Origin: JBOFMT01 sp051658525
Lineage (GTDB): Bacteria; Bacillota_I; Bacilli_A; Erysipelotrichales; Erysipelotrichaceae
Assembly (NCBI GenBank): GCA_051658525.1
Contig: JBOFMT010000085.1
Location: 1-64,000 of the forward strand
Reading direction: 5' to 3'
DNA length: 64,000 nt
Shown here: one piece after another, positions 8,085-16,297 of the stretch
Position numbering within the stretch: position 1 is the stretch's first letter
How the letters are laid out: every line of letters starts with the position of its first letter
Program-made: the position numbers and the translations under genes
Notes under the pieces: generated by a model
The model's database searches: none
Seen by the model: only the letters and a program-made list of their open reading frames with translations
What the model was told of the DNA's origin: nothing

Positions 8085-9262
8085 AACAAGCACTTAAAAC
8101 CAAACACGAACCGTGTTTGAAATGTCAAAAATGTATGCACGCATGCCGATTTGATGCCATTCACCTGTTACAACAGCAGGTACAAATATCCGATGAATGT
8201 ACGGGCTGTGGTGTTTGTGTAAAAACATGCGATCATCGAGGCATTCAGGTATTATCTGCACCACTAGAAAAAAATAAAAAGGTTCAGATATTATTACTTC
8301 CAACCGTATTTTTTTCACAGTTTCATACTACAATAGACCAAGAACGAGCACTAGGAAAACTGTATGCGCTAGGATTTGATGATGTTGTATTCTTACATCC
8401 TTACGAAGCTCTATACTTCAAACATGTTCGTACCATTCTAAAACAAGAACAAGTACGTCCCCTTATTAGCAACCACTGTCCAGTTGTGATGGAAGTGATA
8501 CGTCAACAGTATGAAAGTTTAGAACCACAAATTTTACCATTTATACCATTGAGTGAATTTGCTGCCTCGCAAGTAATCGCTGCTTATGAGGACAAAGGTA
8601 TCAAGAGAAATGACTTAGAACTCGTATTAGCAGCTGAGTGTGTAGCAAAATTACAACTCGCAAAATTACCAACAGGAAATGATACATACGAAGTGGATAA
8701 AGCAATTGCACTCAACTATTTATATGAAAAGATGTTGAAGCTAGAAGGTGCTTCAACACGAAAACTACCGCGTTTTACACTAGAAGCGATCTTAGCACAA
8801 CTACCCAATACCTATCAAAACTACGATCCAAGTTTACGTTTTGTTGAAAGTGATGGGGTTGATAATATCAAAGACGTACTGGAGTTATGTGAGTTTGAGC
8901 AGTTCGATGATGTCGACTTTATTTCGATATCCGCTTGTAATAATGCTTGTTCTGGAGGTAATCTGCTTTGGCGTAATTCTTATTTATCCGCTTTACATTT
9001 ACGTAGTTTAGAAATGGAATCTACGCATATCGATCGTCAGATTACGCTAGAACACATTCGAAAAGAACAAGCAAAACGAAAGCAAAAGCAACAAGAGTCT
9101 ATGAAGGCAAGAATTGCGAAGATCGAAGCGATTGAAACAATTTATGAACAATTACCGATGTTAGATTGTAAGGCGTGTGGGTTACCAAATTGTTGGAAGA
9201 TGGCAGAACAAATTCAACAATCCAAGCTCACAATGAAAGATTGTAAAATCTTAGGAGGCTAG
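8081..9262 (+). CDS. Fe-S protein with [FeFe]-hydrogenase-C-terminal-like domain
   Basis: Encodes 393 residues in three parts. Residues 10-60 hold two [4Fe-4S] ferredoxin motifs (CLKCQKCMHAC, CTGCGVCVKTC). Residues 65-315 resemble the H-cluster domain but with altered signature loops: NHCP replaces TSCCP, AEC replaces the MPC loop, and ACNNACSGGN replaces the MACxxGCxxGGG loop. Residues 358-390 form a C-terminal Fe-S domain (LDCKACGLPNC, then C 16 residues on), as in PF04060. Four cysteines suited to a [4Fe-4S] cluster remain, but the diiron environment is not conserved, so hydrogen sensing or electron relay fits better than catalysis. A charged coiled-coil stretch (EHIRKEQAKRKQKQQE) links the last two parts. 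Confidence 0.82.
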   Translation: MKQALKTKHEPCLKCQKCMHACRFDAIHLLQQQVQISDECTGCGVCVKTCDHRGIQVLSAPLEKNKKVQILLLPTVFFSQFHTTIDQERALGKLYALGFDDVVFLHPYEALYFKHVRTILKQEQVRPLISNHCPVVMEVIRQQYESLEPQILPFIPLSEFAASQVIAAYEDKGIKRNDLELVLAAECVAKLQLAKLPTGNDTYEVDKAIALNYLYEKMLKLEGASTRKLPRFTLEAILAQLPNTYQNYDPSLRFVESDGVDNIKDVLELCEFEQFDDVDFISISACNNACSGGNLLWRNSYLSALHLRSLEMESTHIDRQITLEHIRKEQAKRKQKQQESMKARIAKIEAIETIYEQLPMLDCKACGLPNCWKMAEQIQQSKLTMKDCKILGG

Positions 9263-9264
9263 TG

Positions 9265-9588
9265 ATGAACATTGAAGCTTTTCAACAACAAACAGGCTGT
9301 GAGGTCTATTCAAAAGGCAGCGCACGAGAGGTAAGTGGAGTATACATCTCAGATCTCTTATCTTGGGTTATGGGTCATGCACAGGAAGGACAAGCTTGGG
9401 CTACTGTTCAAGCACATGAAAATGTAATCGCCATTGCGAAACTAAAGGAACTTGCTTGTATCATCTTAGTTGAGGGGGCTAGCATGCAAGAAGAAGTAAT
9501 TAGGAAAGCACAAGAGGAAGAGGTTTGGGTCTTTGCAACCTTAGACAGTGCCTATGAAGTAGCAAAAAAATTAGCCACAAGCCTATGA
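9265..9588 (+). CDS. DRTGG-like protein, second copy
   Basis: Encodes 107 residues. It shows the layout common to small hydrogenase-operon DRTGG proteins: VYISDLLSWVMGHAQEG, WATVQAHENVIAIAKL, then IILVEGASMQEEVIRKAQEEEVWVFAT. It has no catalytic motif and no membrane segment. The ATG at 9265 follows AGGAGG by 6 bases; an in-frame GTG one codon earlier overlaps the previous stop. It ends with a 4-base overlap with the PHP gene. Ligand and partner are unknown; pairing with the HATPase or Fe-S sensor proteins is plausible. Confidence 0.7.
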   Translation: MNIEAFQQQTGCEVYSKGSAREVSGVYISDLLSWVMGHAQEGQAWATVQAHENVIAIAKLKELACIILVEGASMQEEVIRKAQEEEVWVFATLDSAYEVAKKLATSL

Positions 9589-10271
9589 TTCGCTATGATT
9601 TACACATCCATAGTGCGTTATCTCCTTGTGCAGATGATGAAATGACGATTCAAAATATCATTAAGATGGCACATGTTTGTGGATTGGATTGGATTGCGAT
9701 TTGTGATCATAACCACTACAAGGCTTTGACTTATGCAAATAAACTTCAAATGTATGGAGTGGGGCTACTATATGGAATGGAACTAACGACAAGAGAAGAA
9801 GTTCACCTGCTTGCACTATTTTCATCGCTTACAGCTTTAACTGCCTTTTATGAAACAATTGCACCTTGGCAAACAAAAGTCTTACACCAAGCAGAGTTAT
9901 TTGGAAACCAGTGGATCTATGATGAGCTGGATCAAAAGGTAGAAACGATTGACTACACACTATGGAGTGCTATTGATTGTTCCATCGATACGTTGTGTCA
10001 GCTGATTCATGAACATCATGGTAAAGCTGTTTTGGCGCATATTTATCATGCAAGTCATGGTGTCTTAGCGGTTCTAGGTTTTATTCCTAAGACCTTAGCT
10101 TTTGATGCAATCGAAGTACAAAGCGTGCAAGAACTACAACTTGCAAAACTTAGCTATTCAGACGCGATGATGTTTCTAAATTCGGATGCACATCGATTGG
10201 TAGATATCGATCGCAACCAGGCAAGTATGGAGCCAGAACTTTGGCATGCTTTTTGGAGGGATCTAACATGA
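9585..10271 (+). CDS. PHP-domain phosphoesterase-like protein
   Basis: Encodes 228 residues. PHP metal-binding motifs are in order: DLHIHSALSPCADD at residues 4-17, CDHNHYKAL near residue 41, GMELTTREEVHLLALF near residue 64, HIYHASHG near residue 145, and NSDAH near residue 199. The family hydrolyses phosphate esters using several metal ions bound by His, Asp and Glu; the substrate here is unknown. PHP genes of this kind recur in clostridial hydrogenase operons together with HATPase and DRTGG genes. It is coupled by 4-base overlaps on both sides. Confidence 0.85.
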   Translation: MIRYDLHIHSALSPCADDEMTIQNIIKMAHVCGLDWIAICDHNHYKALTYANKLQMYGVGLLYGMELTTREEVHLLALFSSLTALTAFYETIAPWQTKVLHQAELFGNQWIYDELDQKVETIDYTLWSAIDCSIDTLCQLIHEHHGKAVLAHIYHASHGVLAVLGFIPKTLAFDAIEVQSVQELQLAKLSYSDAMMFLNSDAHRLVDIDRNQASMEPELWHAFWRDLT

Positions 10272-10801
10272 TGATGGCAGACTTGGCGATGCATATTACA
10301 GATTTGGCACAAAATTGTATTGCAGCGCAAGCGAACTGGATCAAAATAATGTTAACGATAGATGACACACGCATCGTCTTGTCCATTGAAGATGATGGTT
10401 GTGGTATGGATGCGACTTTGCTTGAGAATGTGCAATCAGCGTTCTTTACCAAGCGAACGACACGTAACATTGGACTAGGGATTCCCATGTTCAAAGCAAG
10501 TTGTTTGTTGTGTGATGGTGGATTCTTGCTAGAATCCGAAGTAGGGAAAGGTACCTTACTTACCGGGTGGTATCAAAAAGCACATTGGGATTTACCACCA
10601 ATGGGAAATCTCGGTGCTAGTATCGTATTTCTACTTGATGATCCGAATTGCAACATCGAATTTTATTTCAAGCAAGATAAGGTTGAGTTTACGTTTTCCA
10701 AACAAGAGGTTTATGCGATGTTGGAGGTTGACCACATTGATGATTGGGAAACGAAACAATATTTAATAGATTTTATCAATGAACAAACCATAGGAGGGTA
10801 A
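10268..10801 (+). CDS. Histidine-kinase-like ATPase (HATPase_c), second in operon
   Basis: Encodes 177 residues from the ATG at 10268, which lies 7 bases after GGAGGG. GHKL boxes: N-box DLAQNCIAAQAN near residue 10, G1 IEDDGCGMD near residue 36, F-box FFTKRTT, and G2 NIGLGIPMFKASC near residue 67. There is no dimerisation or His phosphoacceptor domain and no membrane segment; the last 70 residues (from GASIVFLLDDPN) are an extra domain I cannot name. It is closer to sensor-kinase catalytic domains than the RsbW-like neighbour. Role in the hydrogenase operon unknown; signalling is inferred. Confidence 0.82.
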   Translation: MMMADLAMHITDLAQNCIAAQANWIKIMLTIDDTRIVLSIEDDGCGMDATLLENVQSAFFTKRTTRNIGLGIPMFKASCLLCDGGFLLESEVGKGTLLTGWYQKAHWDLPPMGNLGASIVFLLDDPNCNIEFYFKQDKVEFTFSKQEVYAMLEVDHIDDWETKQYLIDFINEQTIGG

Positions 10802-10803
10802 AT

Positions 10804-11172
10804 ATGAAATCGATTGAAGACTTAAAGCGAATGCGAGAACAGTCGCAAAGATTAGTAGACCTAAGAAATACGGAGAAAGATTATCGAATTGTTGTTGGTA
10901 TGGCAACGTGTGGGATTGCTGCTGGTGCAAGAGAGGTGCTCCATGCATTAAATGCAGGTATTGCACAGAAACAAATCAATAACACCATTTTGACACAAAC
11001 CGGGTGTATTGGGATGTGTACGTTAGAACCGATTGTAGAAATCTATGATAAAGAGGGAAATAAAACAACGTATGTTAAAGTGGATGTGAAGAAGGCAAAT
11101 GAGATTCTTGATTCACACATCTTAAAAGAAACCGTCTTAGCGGATTATACCGTTGGGGCATACAAACAATAA
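10804..11172 (+). CDS. [2Fe-2S] thioredoxin-like ferredoxin (HndB type)
   Basis: Encodes 122 residues. The single 2Fe-2S domain has cysteines in GMATCGIAAGAREVL and TGCIGMCTLEP, the layout of HndB of the tetrameric NAD(P)-reducing hydrogenase and of the N-terminus of NuoF-like HydB. It should act as an electron-transfer subunit of the hydrogenase complex. AGGAGG lies upstream, two bases separate it from the HATPase gene, and hydB starts 12 bases after its stop. Confidence 0.9.
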   Translation: MKSIEDLKRMREQSQRLVDLRNTEKDYRIVVGMATCGIAAGAREVLHALNAGIAQKQINNTILTQTGCIGMCTLEPIVEIYDKEGNKTTYVKVDVKKANEILDSHILKETVLADYTVGAYKQ

Positions 11173-11184
11173 GGGGGAAACAGG

Positions 11185-12981
11185 ATGGAACGGATACAAG
11201 TATTGGTATGCGCAGGTACGGGTTGTACCTCAAGCAATAGTTTGGATGTCGTAGCAGAATTACGTAAGGTTAGTGAACAATATGGCTTAGGAAGTGAAGT
11301 GAAAGTAATCAAAACTGGTTGTTTTGGTTTGTGTCAAAAAGGCCCGATTGTAGCGGTGTATCCCGATAAAGTTTTTTATGGACATGTAAGCAGTAAAGAT
11401 GTCGAACGTATCGTAAGTGAGCACTTCTTAAAGGGACGTATCGTTGATGATTTGATTATTGATGATGTGGATGAAACGACAAAAGAGCGAATTTTTAATA
11501 TTGATAAAATTGGATTTTATGCCAAACAGTTACGGATTGCATTGCGAAATTGCGGTGTCATTGATCCAGAGCAAATTGATGAATACATCGCTCGAGATGG
11601 CTACCAAGGATTGGCAAAAGCCTTATCGACGATGACGCCACAACAGGTTACGGATGAAGTGAAAGCGAGTGGATTACGCGGCCGTGGCGGTGGTGGATTT
11701 CCAACGGGGACGAAATGGCAATTTGCTTTGGATCAACAAAGCGATGCAAAGTATATTATTTGTAATGCGGATGAAGGTGATCCAGGAGCCTTTATGGATC
11801 GTTCCGTACTAGAAGGTGATCCACACGCTGTGATTGAAGCGATGGCCATTGCTGGTTATGCCATTGGAGCGCAACATGGTTATGTGTATATTCGTGCAGA
11901 GTATCCCATTGCTGTTGATCGTTTAAAAATCGCGATTGAACAAGCAAAAGCATATGGATTATTGGGAAGTGATATTTTAGGTACGGGGTTTGCTTTTGAT
12001 ATTGAAATTCGATTGGGAGCCGGTGCCTTTGTTTGTGGAGAAGAAACAGCATTGATTGCTTCGATTGAAGGAAAGCGTGGAATGCCAAATCCAAGACCAC
12101 CATTTCCAGCAGTTCGTGGAGTATGGGGGAAACCAACCGTCATCAACAATGTAGAAACCCTTGCTAATATTCCTCAAATTTTACTACGAGGAGCTAGTTG
12201 GTTTGCAAGTATTGGAACCGAACGTTCCAAGGGGACGAAAATATTTGCCCTTGGTGGAAAAATTGTCAATACAGGGCTTGTGGAAATTCCGATGGGAACA
12301 ACGCTACGTGAAGTTATTTATGATATTGGTGGTGGTTGTCCAAATGGTAAAAAATTTAAAGCGGTGCAAACAGGTGGTCCAAGTGGTGGTTGCTTAACGG
12401 AAGAACATTTGGATACACCAATTGATTTTGATAATCTCGTTGCTTTGGGTTCAATGATGGGAAGCGGTGGTATGATTGTTATGGATGAAGACAATTGTAT
12501 GGTCGATGTTGCGCGCTTCTTTATGGACTTTATCGTTGATGAATCCTGTGGAAAGTGTAGTCCATGTCGCGTGGGCAGCAAACGAATGTTAGAACTTTTG
12601 GAAGATATTTGTGAAGGACGTGGAACAATGGAAACCATCGCGGACTTGGAAGCTTTAGCTCCGATTGTTAAGGATGGAAGTCTTTGTGGTTTGGGTCAAA
12701 CAGCAGCCAATCCCGTATTATCGACATTGAAGTTTTTCCGCGAAGAATATGTTGCCCATGTAACAGAAAAACGCTGTATTGCGAAAAACTGTAAATCGTT
12801 ATTACATTACACAATCGACGCAGAGGCTTGTAAGAAATGTGGAATCTGCGCGAAAAACTGTCCGGGAAATTGTATCTCAGGTGTTCCAGGAAAAGAAGTT
12901 TATACAATCGATGCAGAAGCATGTTTAAAATGTGGTGTATGTTTGAACAAATGTCCATTCCATGCCATTACAATGGGTTAG
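11185..12981 (+). CDS. hydB: NuoF-like NADH-binding hydrogenase subunit HydB
   Basis: Encodes 598 residues. Order: N-terminal 2Fe-2S domain (CAGTGCTSSNS, TGCFGLC; residues 1-90), NADH- and FMN-binding core (GLRGRGGGGFPTGTKW near residue 163, ADEGDPGAFMDRS near 195, GAGAYVCGEE-like GAGAFVCGEETAL near 278), the [4Fe-4S] motif ESCGKCSPCRVG near residue 453, and a C-terminal pair of [4Fe-4S] ferredoxin motifs (CKKCGICAKNC, CLKCGVCLNKC). This is the flavin subunit where NADH is oxidised or formed and where bifurcation takes place in HydABC enzymes. All cofactor motifs are intact. It is followed by hydA after 9 bases. Confidence 0.95.
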   Translation: MERIQVLVCAGTGCTSSNSLDVVAELRKVSEQYGLGSEVKVIKTGCFGLCQKGPIVAVYPDKVFYGHVSSKDVERIVSEHFLKGRIVDDLIIDDVDETTKERIFNIDKIGFYAKQLRIALRNCGVIDPEQIDEYIARDGYQGLAKALSTMTPQQVTDEVKASGLRGRGGGGFPTGTKWQFALDQQSDAKYIICNADEGDPGAFMDRSVLEGDPHAVIEAMAIAGYAIGAQHGYVYIRAEYPIAVDRLKIAIEQAKAYGLLGSDILGTGFAFDIEIRLGAGAFVCGEETALIASIEGKRGMPNPRPPFPAVRGVWGKPTVINNVETLANIPQILLRGASWFASIGTERSKGTKIFALGGKIVNTGLVEIPMGTTLREVIYDIGGGCPNGKKFKAVQTGGPSGGCLTEEHLDTPIDFDNLVALGSMMGSGGMIVMDEDNCMVDVARFFMDFIVDESCGKCSPCRVGSKRMLELLEDICEGRGTMETIADLEALAPIVKDGSLCGLGQTAANPVLSTLKFFREEYVAHVTEKRCIAKNCKSLLHYTIDAEACKKCGICAKNCPGNCISGVPGKEVYTIDAEACLKCGVCLNKCPFHAITMG

Positions 12982-12990
12982 GGGGTACTT

Positions 12991-14742
12991 ATGGAATTCA
13001 TTCAAGTTAAAATTAACAATGTACCAGTGAGTGTACCAAAAGGGTCAACGGTACTAGAGGCAGCAAAGTATGCCAATATTAATATACCGACCCTATGTTA
13101 TTTAAAAGACTGTACCCAAAGTGGTGCTTGTCGTGTTTGTGTGGTAGAAGTAAAAAATGCTCGTAGTTTGGTTGCAAGTTGTGTCTATCCTACAAGTGAA
13201 GGAATGGAAATCTTAGTAAATAGTAAACGTGCTGTTGATGCACGACGCAATACCGTTGAATTGTTGTTGTCGAACCATTCCAAAGATTGTCTTACTTGTG
13301 TTCGTAATCAAACGTGCGAATTACAAAGTCTTGCAGATACGGTTGGTGCGGATGCGATGCGATTTACAGGGGCAAAAACCAAACCAAGTTTCGATGATCT
13401 AAGCGATGGTATTGTACGCGATACGAGCAAATGCGTGTTGTGTGGGCGTTGTGTTAATGTTTGTAACCAACAACAAGGCTTAGGGATTCTAGGTTATCAA
13501 GGCCGAGGGTTTGAAACCAAAGTAGCACCTATCCTCGATCAAAGTTTAAAGGATGTTAACTGTATCCAATGTGGACAATGTGTAATTTCTTGTCCTGTAG
13601 GAGCATTGAGTGAAAAACGCGAAGTTCATGATGTGATCTCTGCACTCAACGATCCAAACACGTTTGTGGTTGTGCAAACGGCACCAGCAATTCGTGCAAG
13701 TTTAGGGGAAGAGTTTGGGATGCCAATTGGAACTAGAGTTACAGGGAAAATGGCACAAGCACTAAAAATGATGGGCTTTGATCGCGTTTACGATACCAAC
13801 TTTGCAGCGGACTTAACGATTATGGAAGAAGGTTATGAATTTTTACACCGTTTCTCCAATCAAATCAATTTACCGATGATTACATCTTGTTCTCCAGGCT
13901 GGGTGAACTATATTGAAGGGGAATATAGTGAGTTGTTAGGACATCTTTCAAGTTGTAAATCTCCGCACATGATGTTGGGAAGTATTGTGAAAACACATTT
14001 TGCACAGAAAAATAAGTTGGATCCAAAACAGATCTATGTTGTGAGTATTATGCCATGTACAGCTAAAAAAGGAGAAAAGAATCGTCCAGAAACCTATGTG
14101 GATGGTTTGAAAAATATCGATGCCGTTTTAACAACGAGAGAATTAGGCGATATGATTAAAATGTATGGAATCGATTTTACTGCCTTACCTGATGCAGGTT
14201 TTGATGAAGACTTGTATGGGGAATATACGGGAGCTGGTGTTATCTTTGGGGTAACCGGTGGTGTTATGGAAGCGGCACTTCGTACCGTATATGAAAAAGT
14301 AACCAATGAAACATTAGAAAATGTTAACTTTAGTGTATGTCGAGGATTTGCTGGAGTAAAAGAAGCAAGCCTAGATTTAAATGGTCTAAAAGTAAATGTA
14401 GCCATTGCGCATTCGATGCAACATGCTAAACCATTGTTAGAACAAATCAAAGCAGGTACCTCGCCGTATCACTTTATCGAAATTATGGGCTGCCCTGGTG
14501 GTTGTATCAATGGGGGAGGACAATCGATTGTTCCAGCTCGCATTAAAAACTTAGGGGTGGATTACAAACAATTACGCGCGAATGCATTGTATGAGGAAGA
14601 TGAGCGTTTAGTTACACGCAAGTCCCACGATAATACCCAAATACAAGCATTGTATACAGAATTCTTAGGTGAACCAAATTCACACCTTGCTCATGAAATC
14701 CTGCATACGCACTATAACAAAAAAGACCGCTTCCGTTTTTAG
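12991..14742 (+). CDS. hydA: [FeFe]-hydrogenase catalytic subunit HydA
   Basis: Encodes 583 residues. It has an N-terminal [2Fe-2S] ferredoxin domain (CYLKDCTQSGACRVC), a His-ligated [4Fe-4S] motif (NHSKDCLTC, C109), two [4Fe-4S] motifs (CVLCGRCVNVC, CIQCGQCVISC), then the H-cluster domain. H-cluster loops are L1 TSCSPGW (Cys300-Ser301), L2 IMPCTAKK (Cys356) and L3 EIMGCPGGCINGGG (Cys501, Cys505). L1 differs from the classical TSCCPxW. The C-terminal AHEILHTHY tail is typical. It catalyses reversible H2 formation using electrons from ferredoxin and NADH. The maturases HydE, HydF and HydG are not in the window. Confidence 0.96.
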   Translation: MEFIQVKINNVPVSVPKGSTVLEAAKYANINIPTLCYLKDCTQSGACRVCVVEVKNARSLVASCVYPTSEGMEILVNSKRAVDARRNTVELLLSNHSKDCLTCVRNQTCELQSLADTVGADAMRFTGAKTKPSFDDLSDGIVRDTSKCVLCGRCVNVCNQQQGLGILGYQGRGFETKVAPILDQSLKDVNCIQCGQCVISCPVGALSEKREVHDVISALNDPNTFVVVQTAPAIRASLGEEFGMPIGTRVTGKMAQALKMMGFDRVYDTNFAADLTIMEEGYEFLHRFSNQINLPMITSCSPGWVNYIEGEYSELLGHLSSCKSPHMMLGSIVKTHFAQKNKLDPKQIYVVSIMPCTAKKGEKNRPETYVDGLKNIDAVLTTRELGDMIKMYGIDFTALPDAGFDEDLYGEYTGAGVIFGVTGGVMEAALRTVYEKVTNETLENVNFSVCRGFAGVKEASLDLNGLKVNVAIAHSMQHAKPLLEQIKAGTSPYHFIEIMGCPGGCINGGGQSIVPARIKNLGVDYKQLRANALYEEDERLVTRKSHDNTQIQALYTEFLGEPNSHLAHEILHTHYNKKDRFRF

Positions 14743-14769
14743 TTGAAAAGTGAAAAGGCTACTAACAAA

Positions 14770-14799
14770 AGATAGGTAGATCATACCTGTCTTTTTTTT
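14770..14799 (+). terminator. Hydrogenase operon terminator
   Basis: AGATAGGTA / TACCTGTCT 9-bp stem (one G-T pair), 5-base loop, then a run of T's. It closes the operon 28 bases after hydA. Confidence 0.9.
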
Positions 14800-14917
14800 C
14801 ATTTGTCTTGCTGCCCTGTAACGGATTTTGTTGTGAGCTAAGGTGGCATTTATGATATAATAGGTGATATTATGAAGAAAAAATCATGTCATAAGGCATG
14901 TAATATAAGGAGTAACT

Positions 14918-16297
14918 ATGAAACAAACGTGTCAAACGATACAAGGTTGGTTGGAGTTGCAAGTCGTAGGAGCAAGCGATAGCAATGCTTTGATTACCAA
15001 TGTAGCAATCGATTCAAGAACCATCCAAGCTGGTGGTCTATATGTACCACTTCCTGGTGCAAATACCGATGGTCATAAGTTTATCGAACAAGCGATAGCC
15101 AATGGAGCGGTTGCCTGTTTTTGGAATCGAAATGAACCCAATCCACCAAAGGATATCTTTGTCCTCTTATGTGATAATGTTCAAATTGAATTACAACGCT
15201 TAGCGTTCTTATATCGTCAACAACTATCGGCTAAACTAATTGGAGTTACAGGAAGTAATGGTAAGACAAGTGTCAAAGATATGTTGATGGGAATGTTAAG
15301 TTTACATGGAAAAACACAAAAAACACAAGGTAACTACAACAATGAATTGGGTGTACCGTTAACCCTGTTACAATTTGATGAAGATATCGCTTATGGAATT
15401 GTGGAAATGGGAATGGAGCAGGCTGGAGAAATTGCCTTTTTAAGTGCAATGGTGCAACCTGATTATGCTATCATTACCAATGTTGGGAATGCCCATGTAG
15501 AAAATTTGGGAGGCTTGGAACAGATTGCCAAGGCAAAATTAGAAATTACCACAGGCTTAAAACCAAAGGGAACTATTTGGATCAATGGTTTGGATGAACA
15601 TTTGATAAGACAAAGTCAAGAGATGGATCTTTCGGATTTTGAAGTAATCTATTATGGAAACCAAGAACCGTATCAGATTCATAACTTTACGCAGGATGAA
15701 AAGGGAATCCGTTTTGATACTGGTTTATATCCGACCATTCTCATCCCGATGTTAGGAGCGCATCAAGCACTGAATGCACTAGGCGCGTTGGGTGTTTGTA
15801 AAGCGGAAGGGGTTGCCTTTGAGCCTTTGCAAAAAGGCGTTTTACAAATGGAAGCAACGGGACTTCGCAATGAATTGCTCCATTTAGGCGATTGTATGAT
15901 TTTAAACGATAGTTATAAAAGCAATCCGGAAAGTGCAATTGCAGCACTGCGCTTGTTTGATCAACTTCCTGCAAAAAAACGAATCGTTATTTTAGCGGAT
16001 ATGTTGGATTTGGGTGAAGCATCAGCTGACTTACACCGTAGGGTAGGACGTGCCATGGAATCAAGTCAGATTGATGTTGTGGTTACCTATGGTGAGATGG
16101 CGCGTTATATCGGTGAGGCTGCAAAGCCATATGTTGGTGAAGTAATAAGTTTTGAAGATAAAGCAGAATTGATTTCTTATGTAGTGCCATGGGCACATGA
16201 AACGGTTGCGATTCTTGTTAAGGGAAGTCGTGGAATGCGTTTAGAAGAAGTTGTTGCAGCAATGAAAGAAGAGGTAGCAAAAAATGGAAAAAATTAG
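14918..16297 (+). CDS. murF: UDP-MurNAc-tripeptide-D-alanyl-D-alanine ligase MurF
   Basis: Encodes 459 residues. MurF adds D-Ala-D-Ala to the UDP-MurNAc tripeptide in the cytoplasm. The Mur-ligase P-loop GVTGSNGKTSVKDM lies near residue 109, followed by TQGNYNNELGVPLTLL, VEMGMEQAGEIAFL and ITNVGNAHVENLG, then the C-terminal domain with NDSYKSNPES and LADMLDLGE, all typical of MurF. AAGGAG precedes the ATG and a TATAAT -10 lies at 14856-14861. It overlaps ddl by 14 bases, placing the ligase that uses D-Ala-D-Ala next to the enzyme that makes it. Confidence 0.96.
   Translation: MKQTCQTIQGWLELQVVGASDSNALITNVAIDSRTIQAGGLYVPLPGANTDGHKFIEQAIANGAVACFWNRNEPNPPKDIFVLLCDNVQIELQRLAFLYRQQLSAKLIGVTGSNGKTSVKDMLMGMLSLHGKTQKTQGNYNNELGVPLTLLQFDEDIAYGIVEMGMEQAGEIAFLSAMVQPDYAIITNVGNAHVENLGGLEQIAKAKLEITTGLKPKGTIWINGLDEHLIRQSQEMDLSDFEVIYYGNQEPYQIHNFTQDEKGIRFDTGLYPTILIPMLGAHQALNALGALGVCKAEGVAFEPLQKGVLQMEATGLRNELLHLGDCMILNDSYKSNPESAIAALRLFDQLPAKKRIVILADMLDLGEASADLHRRVGRAMESSQIDVVVTYGEMARYIGEAAKPYVGEVISFEDKAELISYVVPWAHETVAILVKGSRGMRLEEVVAAMKEEVAKNGKN

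Noticed and set aside
11792..12136. Minus-strand frames inside hydB
   Set aside because: They are antisense shadows of the conserved NuoF core with no ribosome binding site or domain.
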